From contig LR990060.1 of the NCBI GenBank assembly GCA_905147135.1, forward strand, positions 2,620,001-2,684,000: 64,000 bases of DNA, read 5' to 3'. Both the position numbers and the translations under genes were made by a program. Source of the DNA: Blastobasis lacticolella. Its lineage: Eukaryota; Arthropoda; Insecta; Lepidoptera; Blastobasidae. Of this stretch, positions 52,013 through 61,400 are shown piece after piece; positions within the stretch are counted from its first letter, which is position 1; each line of letters starts with the position of its first letter. The notes beneath the pieces are model-generated. The model saw only the letters and a list, made by a program, of their open reading frames with translations. It made no database searches and had not been told where the DNA came from.

Positions 52013-52654
52013 ATGCAAGTCCCTTCTGTCCTGGTGCATCATCATTATATGATTTTTTATTGAAAATAATGAATATACTGCCTGTTTAATATATTATTGT
52101 ACCTATCCTTTTCATTTTTTTTTTTCATGACTATGTCCTCTAGAGGGCATCATATTCAATTTATTGTGAAGTCACATAGGCCAACCTGTGGATAATAAAG
52201 TAGGTACCTACAACAAATAAACATTCATACCTGTCAAAATCATAACCCTCCTTTTAAAAACCAAGCACTGCCGATTCACGGTATGCAGGATCGAGAGATA
52301 AAAAAGACAGTGGTAGGTATCAGGGTGTGGGTTTGATTCACTAGACATCTTACCTTCTGACTAATGACAATATTAAATTATAAGGACTAGGTTAAAAAAA
52401 AGGGCGTATTTCGCTCCGGACGACTTCATCATATTTGTTTGTGTTCGTTACGAGTAGAAATTCGTAGCAAAATATAACTTATCTGCAGTTGGACTTCCTT
52501 GTTCCGTCCCTGCATTTGCATTAGTGTGTTATATAGATGTGTGTGAATTTTTGTCTCGTATTTAAACTCGGTATGTACTCTCTGCTTCTGTAGATAAAAA
52601 AAATTCTTTAGCACTCCTGTAAATAAATATTTTTTCTCTATGCTTTGACAGTTT
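52013..52654. other. No gene seen
   Basis: AT-rich, nothing recognised. Confidence 0.3.
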
Positions 52655-54370
52655 GACTTTCATTGACATAACATGTATATGTCAAAATCTTTGTAGATTT
52701 CATTGTCAAGAAATAGGAATCGTCGTAAATATTTTCCACCTATTTTTACATTATTTCCTGAGCGAATTCAAGTAGTTACTTTAATATTTTGGGTATTTTA
52801 TTATATTTAGTATAGTATTGGAGATAATGCTACCGACCAAGTACTGGGTACTTTAAATTTCTTCATACATTCATATTCATTTATCCGATTCAACAAATGA
52901 GAAAGAATTGTCAATTTATATTTTTTTTAAATATTTTTATCAATTTGAAGAATATGTGCCTAAACATTTTGTTGGAAGATCTGAGTATACTCAAACAGTG
53001 AACAATTGTACCTACTATAAAAGAACGGACTAAGGAATGGCTGGACATAGCAGTGCTTCAGAACATCCAATACTCACAAACCGAAGTCCTTATAAAGTAG
53101 GTAACGTTTGACTTGGAAATCGACTACAAGTTTCAAGACAAACGACGGATATAAACAACACTGACGAAGTGTTTCTAATACTAGTTAGACATTACAAAGC
53201 TATCTGGTTATCCAGATATTATAACCGGAAATGTGTTGGACAATGCGTATAATTTTAGTGATATTAGTAATAGGGTTAGCAGTAATGATATACTTTATTG
53301 TAACGCAAAGCAAGCTAAGGAAAAAACAGTCTGGACATTATTCGCGCCGGAGCAATTCATATTTCCTAGAAGACCGGTGAACGACGGTCATCGTTGTCAT
53401 TAGTATCTTAGCGGTCAATATCGGCTTCACCCAGGGAACGCTTGTTTTCCTCCTCTACTTTTCTCGAAAGCATCCTCGCGTAAGCCATTGGCTCTCTCAT
53501 CCCATTCAGCTACATTTATCCATGTCTGTATATCCTCTCCCGTGTGTACTGCATGGAATATTCTGTGTAACCTAACAGTTCATATTATGGAGCTAAAAAT
53601 GTATTAAAAACAGTATTGAACCCCTTTTCTCTCAGTTTGTTGTTATAGACACTTTTCCGCTATCCTACACTCCAGTGGATTTTATCCACTTTTACCTGGA
53701 TGTTTAGCATCCAGCTAATATATATGCGTCGCGAGTCCTTTTATCGCACAGTTGCAAGATATGGAGTGATCTCCTTCCCGAAGTCTTTCTTCTGCACTGT
53801 AATTTGGGTAAGGAAATTCTATAGGTATTGCGAAAGTCGGCACCGCATCCGTTGCAGATGGACAATCTTGGCTAGTTTCCGTCTGACTGTACGCTTCCCT
53901 AGGCAAAAAAGCTATGATGTCACAGACAATTTGCTATACTATGTTATAACACCCCACTTATCCTTTATCATGATAATAAACAGGCTTTATACCTGTAATT
54001 AGCCTATCCAAGCTTAAGAATCAGGAAACACTCTCGGAGTCCCATTAGAAATGTGTTCATAGAGTTCCCATGTCCAAATCGTTCTGTCTTCTTGGTTTGA
54101 GTTGTGCCTTATATTTTTTATGCCCATGCATTTTATGATAAGTTATACCTAGATTGTACCTGGTTAATGAAAAAAATATTTAAATAAAAATTTAATTGCT
54201 TTTACAAAAATGTGGATTTTTATTAGACTGGCTTCGATTCTTCAGCAGAGAAACAGGCAAGCGAAACACCTGGCGGAAAGTGGCGACTGCTGCCAGGATA
54301 TTAGCAACTCCAGGGTATGGCCAATGCGTTGCAACCCCGGGACACGTTGCTCTGTGTAACGATCACTATG
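52655..54370 (+). repeat. Third copy of the long arm
   Basis: Same order and orientation as the right arm, ending like the left arm in a family G tail (to about 54365, CCGGGACACGTTGCTCTG). Not associated with an RT gene, so the arm exists as a unit on its own. Confidence 0.7.
53231..53380 (+). CDS. Membrane microprotein ORF, third copy (49 aa)
   Basis: MCWTMRIILVILVIGLAVMI then YFIVTQSKLRKKQ and a polar tail ending FLEDR. Many differences from the other copies exchange one hydrophobic residue for another; no stop or indel in the shared 27 codons. Confidence 0.45.
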   Translation: MCWTMRIILVILVIGLAVMIYFIVTQSKLRKKQSGHYSRRSNSYFLEDR

Positions 54371-54729
54371 TACCATGAGCTCATCACCGTACAAATTCAT
54401 TTATATACGAGTATCATATGTTTATAGTTGATAGACTTAGAAATGAATACGCGTATCATACACAGAGCAGTGTGTGGTTAAAATATAGTTTGCATATCAT
54501 GATTTGTTTTAAACAATTTATTTGACGATTAGAGAAATATTTTTCTTCAAAAGCACGTAATAAATTTACAGGCATAATATCGTGAATATCCTAAATGTTT
54601 GTCGTCAAGTTATGGGAACCAAGAAAAAATACTTACAAGTGATAGTGATGTGAATATACAAATAGGTACATTTCAACGAAATATCGAAATAAGTAATTGA
54701 ATAAAAGTACACCTAAATATTAAATGAGT

Positions 54730-54906
54730 CTACTTGTTTGATGACTCAAACAGATTTGCTTCATAGAAATTAAATGCAGCTTCAATAATGGGCACTTTTG
54801 AGCGTGGCACTACTTGGGGAGGACTATTCGAATAGTTTTCAACGTTATTTGACGATGTTTTATCACAGCAGATTATAATTATATTGCTCGTTTCTTTTTC
54901 CTCCAT
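54730..54906 (-). CDS. Hypothetical small ORF (58 aa)
   Basis: ATG at 54906, TAG at 54730. Peptide begins MEEKETSNIIIICCDKTSSN and ends IEAAFNFYEANLFESSNK. Composition is protein-like and the region has no repeat. Not recognised; might be an exon fragment. Confidence 0.25.
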   Translation of the reverse strand: MEEKETSNIIIICCDKTSSNNVENYSNSPPQVVPRSKVPIIEAAFNFYEANLFESSNK

Positions 54907-57900
54907 TTCTTTGACGTTTATTAGTTACCCTAATTTTGGACGAAGCATGATTGTAAATAAGTTTATGTTGACAGTTGTATTTTTGACATTGTTTTAACGT
55001 GACATGTATTTTAATTGCTTTATGAAATTAAATATCTCTATACTCAGTCTGATGAAACATTACATCGAGTTTATAGTACCTAAAATGTCTTTATATTGTT
55101 TACTTATAACTCCTACATTATTACTTTTGGTCTAAAGGAATTCCACATCGAATCCATTTGCTTACGTGTTTTTGTTTGCGTTGCTTAAATTTAATCGACT
55201 CGGCAAATAAATAAAACGTCGTATTTAATTACATCACTAGCTGTTGTAACATTTAACTATTTTTGGATTATCAGGAACATTTTGTAAAATTTATGGATGT
55301 GCGAATGTTATAAGAGCAGTCGCTTAGACCTCATAAAATTAGAAATGTTTAATTTTTTGTTTGTTTGAAATATTGAACTGTGGGAATTTTGAAGATAAGA
55401 ATTCCAAGCAAGGTGGCCAGGGGAGTAGCAACGGGACAGTCAGCTCCTGGGTCGCGTCGCGTGAACATCATCGTATCCATTTCCGTTAGTAAGAAACCCC
55501 AGGCTTTTCCAAATTTCCTCGAAAAATTGATTACAACTCGCGTGTAGTTTGTTAAATTAATTTGGGCTTTATTATTTTGTGTTATTTTTCATCTCGTGTC
55601 GCTTCTTTCGTTCTCTATATATTTCTTTATCTCCGTAGTGTCAGTGATTTGGTTTGTTTTACTTTTGTCTTTGTTTCTAAGTTTCGAAAGCGTAAGTTAC
55701 ATTTTCATTACTCTTATGGTAGTTAAGAGTATTTATTAGGGCTCTTAGAGATTTCAATGTAAGTGTGAAAGGTGATTAAAACACAAATTTTGAGGAAAAG
55801 ATTACCAAATTAAATATCATCAGTACTCACCCTCACTGAAAAAAAAACTATAAAGCTAACCTGGGACACAGTTTCGGATGTGACATCGAATGCACTTGGT
55901 CATCGGTGGCCTAGGCGCTTTAACTAAGTCTACGCCTAGGCCGTCTTTGCCGCCGTAATCTGGTACGATTTTGACCCATGTTCCGTTTAATACCCTTTGT
56001 GCTTTTAAAGCTTTAATGACATTTTCCTACGGACATGAATCTCGAGTTTGGATCGAAACCTGGTCCGAGTCGTTATCGTCCCTCACACTAGGCACACAAC
56101 TTACACACGCGCAGTAAATAAAATTTAAATACTAGTTTCTCCTTTGACTTTGAGTCGATAGGTAGGACCATAATAATGCCTGACGAGATGATCGGAATAT
56201 GTGTGACGGTTTGAGCGAAGTAGACAATAGGTCACTGGTTCGTTTGATGTCAAAGGCTTTGCTGGTTGGCTGAGATATGAGGTGTGATGGGAGTCTCAGT
56301 TTCCTTATCGATTAGGTATGTTTTCCGAGACCTAAACGCCTCTATTCTATATTATTTAAGTGAGGATAACGTTAGGGTTTCGCAATCATGGGGTTAGAGT
56401 GGCCACAGAAGAAAGAAGAATCCGTTGCCGTTTCGAGTGCTGTCAAAGCTGAGTCGCATGTTTACTTTATACTTTGTTTGATTTCTTGTACGGATTTTAT
56501 AAATTGTTTGACTATTTCGATTTGCGTGGATTACATTTAAATCATCTTATTTACGCGGATTTTTGTTTTATTCGTTTCCTTTTTGAGGATTTTGATATTT
56601 GATTTTTATTTTAAATAAAATGAATGAATAACTAAATGTTATTCATTTGCGAATATCTTCCGAATATTCGTGCGGTTGAATTACAGAGTATTGCTATAAA
56701 TTTACATATTCCTTGTGTCGTTTTTCAAAATGTGTACACAACGTAATGGGTCAGAAAATTTAAATCAATAACCAGACGATCACTCGCTTACGGCCAAATC
56801 ACAATATGTGAAATGATATTTATTATGTTATGTCTACTCTTATAGGTAGATACTCGTATGTGTGTATTTATACAGACAGATAGGTATTAGGGTGACTGAG
56901 AAGTTTCATCTGGCAACAAATAGGAAAATACTCAACCTCTGCACTGGCAAAGTGACTGTTCGCGATCATGGGCCTCATCGTTATTGCGTAGAATGTAGCA
57001 TTTTATAATTCTGTTATGTAAGCTTTAACTGTCAAGTGTTAAGAAAATAATAACCATGTGCGGCAGTGGTCACTTACGATCAGGTGGTCACTTACAAACA
57101 GGTGATCACTTACGCTCTCGTGATCAGCTTACTTGTTCGCCAACTTACTGTATGGAGTAAGAAGTTATTTTCTTGTCATTGGCTACCTCTATTATATATA
57201 AAAAATAACAGGTCCATTTAAACGTGGACCTCACAAAACCATTTTGACCAAGCGAGTAGGACTTCAGCGGGACTAAAGGCTAACTCAGTTGGCAATTGAA
57301 TTTGACATTAGATAATTCTAAACTACGTCATCTACGTTCGCCACTGGCAATAACAAAGAGCAATCTCTTTAGCTACCTGCATAATTAAGACTGACAAATT
57401 ATTTTTTGCTCTGCGGGCAATAGCGTCTACCAATTTAGAGTAACGTACCTTTTTTTAATTTAAAATTCAGTTGTACTTAGATAGCCAATAGCCCCTCAGG
57501 TTTTGCTTTATAGCTGTGTTTAATACGTTCGTCGGTCACCACAATGACATACTAGAATTTTCCATACTAAATGATACCCGACGACTGACGTATCTAAATT
57601 ACGTCTTAATACGAGACTACATCCTGAAACGTCCACATCAACGTCGCCTTTGTTCTAATTACCAACCTAATACAACACTACGTCCAGGAACGTCCATTAC
57701 TATGTAAAACTACCTATAAAACTCGTAATACAACAGTAAGAAATACGAGAGTGCTCACAAGATGACAGTGGATAGTGTTCTTCTAATAGTTTTATGGAAA
57801 AGTAACGTCAGCCGTAATACTGTCCTTTGTAAAAAAGTACCCCGCCCTTCGACGTACGCATGATTTAAAATTCCCTTCTATAGACGCCTTAACACGAACA

Positions 57901-58301
57901 TGTTAAGTTAAATTTTATATCGGACCTGCTCCCCTCTTGGAGTAAAGTAAAGTCCTTAAAGTCCATCCTTCACGATATACTCGTACCTAAATAGTAGTAA
58001 AAAAACATTGTTCCCAATATTCATTTAATCATTTATGCGCTTATTTCTAAAACAAAAATTGAAATTGTAACATTACACCACTTTGCACGAAAAACGGGAT
58101 ACAACAAAAATTTTCAAAAGGAAACAATCACAGATCGGTCGCTGATAAATTATCTATTGGATTGTGAATACTTATCAGGAGTGGAGCTGTTATATTTTTC
58201 AATTTTTTTTATCTTATTTTTAAATATACCTCAAGTTTGACCTTTAAAATAGAAAACCTTAATAGGTAACCCTCAGAAAGGCCACCAGGCACTATTGTTG
58301 A
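54907..58301. other. Largest gene-poor stretch; candidate promoter at 55616
   Basis: No exon or long ORF. At 55616 TATATATT is followed 27 bases later by TCAGTG (55641), a good TATA/initiator pair on the plus strand, and GTAAGT at 55692 could be the donor of a leader exon. Direct repeats of TACATCCTGAAACGTCCA type lie at 57618-57700 and GGTCACTTAC repeats at 57070-57115. Confidence 0.3.
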
Positions 58302-58443
58302 CTACGAAATAAACGCAATTTGAAAAACTAAGAACGTAATGAAATATGCTAAACAGGTCAAAGAACTCAATGTATGAATCTTATTAGCTTCGCTTTTAGA
58401 TATGAAGCGACTGTAAGCAGATACTCTTGTGAAGAAGGTGTAC
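58302..58443 (-). CDS. Second protease, last exon
   Basis: Acceptor CACTTTACAG ends at 58444. Encodes YTFFTRVSAYSRFISKSEAN and the hydrophobic tail, TAG at 58302-58304. Phase fits the preceding exon. Confidence 0.85.
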
Positions 58444-61400
58444 CTGTAAAGTGAAAATAAACCCAAATTACATTCCTATCACCATTTATGATCATCACGT
58501 CAGCACGACAACCACTGCTGAATATAGACATCTTCATCTAATTATATAGGCAACTTAAGCACCGATTTTGTGCCACTTGTATTCATCGGCTCCTGATAAA
58601 CTTTACCAGCAGCCGTACCGCCAATCTTCGCCGCCATCCTATGCAATTGAGTAAGGACGCATCGCAGCAAGCCCGAGCTAGAGCTGTCTTGCTGCGCTTG
58701 GTTTAACCTCAATTGCATCAAAATGGCGGCATACTATCGGAGATAGGCGGTACCACTGCAGGTCGTCCGTTCATCTCGTGGAGGCGGCCCTTCTGCCGGG
58801 TTGTTTCTATTGCCGGGTGGGGCGCTATAGCTCTTGCAAGCTATGTATTCTACCCATAGCAACTTTTTAATACGCACGTTCATGATGTGGAGTGATCTCC
58901 TGAAAGTCTTTCCTTTGCACTAGGGGTCTTTCAAGGGGCAAAGCCTTATAAAATGGATCTACAGGAACCTCAAATGGCAGTACCACATTAGCTCTTAGGT
59001 CCTGTGACCACATTTGTTGTTCTGCTGCTGGTATATGGGCTGGGGCTTTACCTTGGTTTTATCTATCTAACCTAATCATCATAATCTTAGCGTCTATCCC
59101 GGCGTATGCCAGGGTCTGTTTTTCTACTTCTTTCTCCACTTTGCCCAGTCTTCAGCATTCTCACGTCATTGGCCATTGGCTCTCGCATCCAACTCGATGG
59201 CAATTCATTGCTTCCTGTGCCTCCCGTGGGATCTCTTTCCTGACACCGGCAAGATGAGATACCTGATCCTTGGGGCTTAAGCAGCACGTCTAACTCAACT
59301 TTGTCATCTTGGCGTTGATATCCCCGTTGTTCACACGAGTGCCCGAGGTCAGTCTTGACCATGATCCAGGATTTGGCAGGTCAAGTAATTACAGAGGAGC
59401 GACTGGCACCTGATATCCGTCACCCTGTTAAAAGGGGAACCTGACCAGATTGGATCATGATTACACATTTAGTCGCTTGAATGTGAAGGTACCCCTCACG
59501 ATCTTTTCCCTCATCATAAGAGCATTGGTTAGTGTTCAACTAATGTACATACATAATTAGAAAAGAGCCATTGGTACGTGGCCGTACTGGGGTTTGAACT
59601 CGGTATGCACCTCTCGCTTATGAGTCGCCTTAGTTGAGATCATTGTTGCCACCGACGCTCAATATACCTAGTTTATATACACCTGAAATTGGCACAGCGA
59701 AGAAAGAACAAGGAAACCCTCTCTGGGACAGCTTGCAAGGCGTGACAATGTATTAATTAGTAAATATACCTGGCAGCTGTCACCTCTCCACGGCAGTCGT
59801 CTCGTGACCACGGTGGGTGTAACCCTACCGAAACGTTGGAAAAACAAATCGAAAAGGTACGTCGCGTGCAAGTCCCGTCCAATATAATAATATATACCTG
59901 GCAATTCTGTACCCTCCACGTCTCTCAATAGCTCCACTGACGACTCCGACAAGAAGGCCACCACACACCAGTGGACCACCGGAATCACCCTTTAAAGGAA
60001 ATAAAGTGTCTTGATTTTTTCCAGTCGAATGACTGTCAAGCCTGAGGAGTCCGCCTGAATGGGTACCAACGCCTTATCTATTTCTGCAGTCAAGCAACAA
60101 TACTTGCTTCGTTGTGTTCCGGTTTGAAGGATTAGATAGCCAGTGTGGAAGCAGAAGGAGTAACTAGGTGTTAGAGATAGAGTAAGCTGGCGAAAGATTG
60201 TCCACGAAAAAATAATTCGGAGAGATCATGACCCTCAGCGTTGTGGATAAACGACGCATGGAGGCCGATTAGACATTCATGAGGTTAGTCACTTGATCCT
60301 CAATAAATTAATAAATCGTAGAAATTATTGGCTGCAGATAGTTACAACAGGAGTTTTTTATTGCTCCACCTTCATCTCAGGGGCCCAAGCCAACCTTCCC
60401 TGGTCGCGGTCCCCCTGCTGGCAGAAAGACAAAGCTGTGTCGTATCGGAGTTTCCGTATCAGATTTGGGTCAGATGGCAGTAGCTGCACATAGAAAGCCA
60501 AAACACCACACATTGTTATTAAGGATTCTGGTAGGAAACCGCTTTCTTACTACAAAGAGCGGACCTTGGGATGGCAGATCTACTGCTCGTCACTGAGCAG
60601 GAACTTATGGCTAGGATGAGGATGAGGAGTTTAACTGAAGAGAGGTGTCCCCTCGGGCGCGCTCCATATAAACCTAGTTTGATCATAGGTATTTTCCATA
60701 TTACGCTATCTACGCAAAATTTTGTAGACGTGATCCAGAAACCAATATATATGCTTTTTTTTATGTTATACGGTAGGCAAACAGGCAAGCGGGCCACCTG
60801 ATGGAAAGTGGTCACCACTGCCTATAGACATTAGCAACACCAAGAGTATCACCAAGGCGTTGCCTACCTCTATAACACGTTGCTCTGGCAGCAATAGGCA
60901 AATGCCACTCCACTGCCAAAGCCACGGTTTCCCAAATCCCCCATGGAGCACTGGAAACCTTACTCACCGGCAGAAACACAATACTATTTAAAAGAGTATT
61001 ATTTAGCTGCAATATTCTGTAGGTACTCCAGTCGGGCGGCTCCAATTCGAACGAGATACCCCGCTATGCTATATATCTCTTGCTTGTTGTTCCATACAAA
61101 TATTAAATCTAGTGCAACTTAGAAATTATTTATTTATTTAACAGTTTATTGTGCACAATAACAGGTATACAAAATTACTCATTTAAACGAAAATCTGACA
61201 GACCACAAGCATAGATATTGGTTCCTAGATCATGTCTACACAATTTCATTGGCTTTGATAGCGTAATATTGAAAATACAGGATTAAACTACGTATGTATG
61301 GAGCGCGTTCTAGCGCCAGGGGACCCCAGCCTTAACCAGTGTAATCATCTTAGCGTTAATGTCCCGGTTGTGCTCTCGAGGACGAGGGCCCGGAGTCCGC

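Noticed and set aside
60370..60530. Minus-strand frame with LSFCQQGDRDQG as candidate fifth exon of the second protease
   Set aside because: Only one Cys, poor donor, and the exon at 61733-61858 fits in phase, length and Cys pattern.
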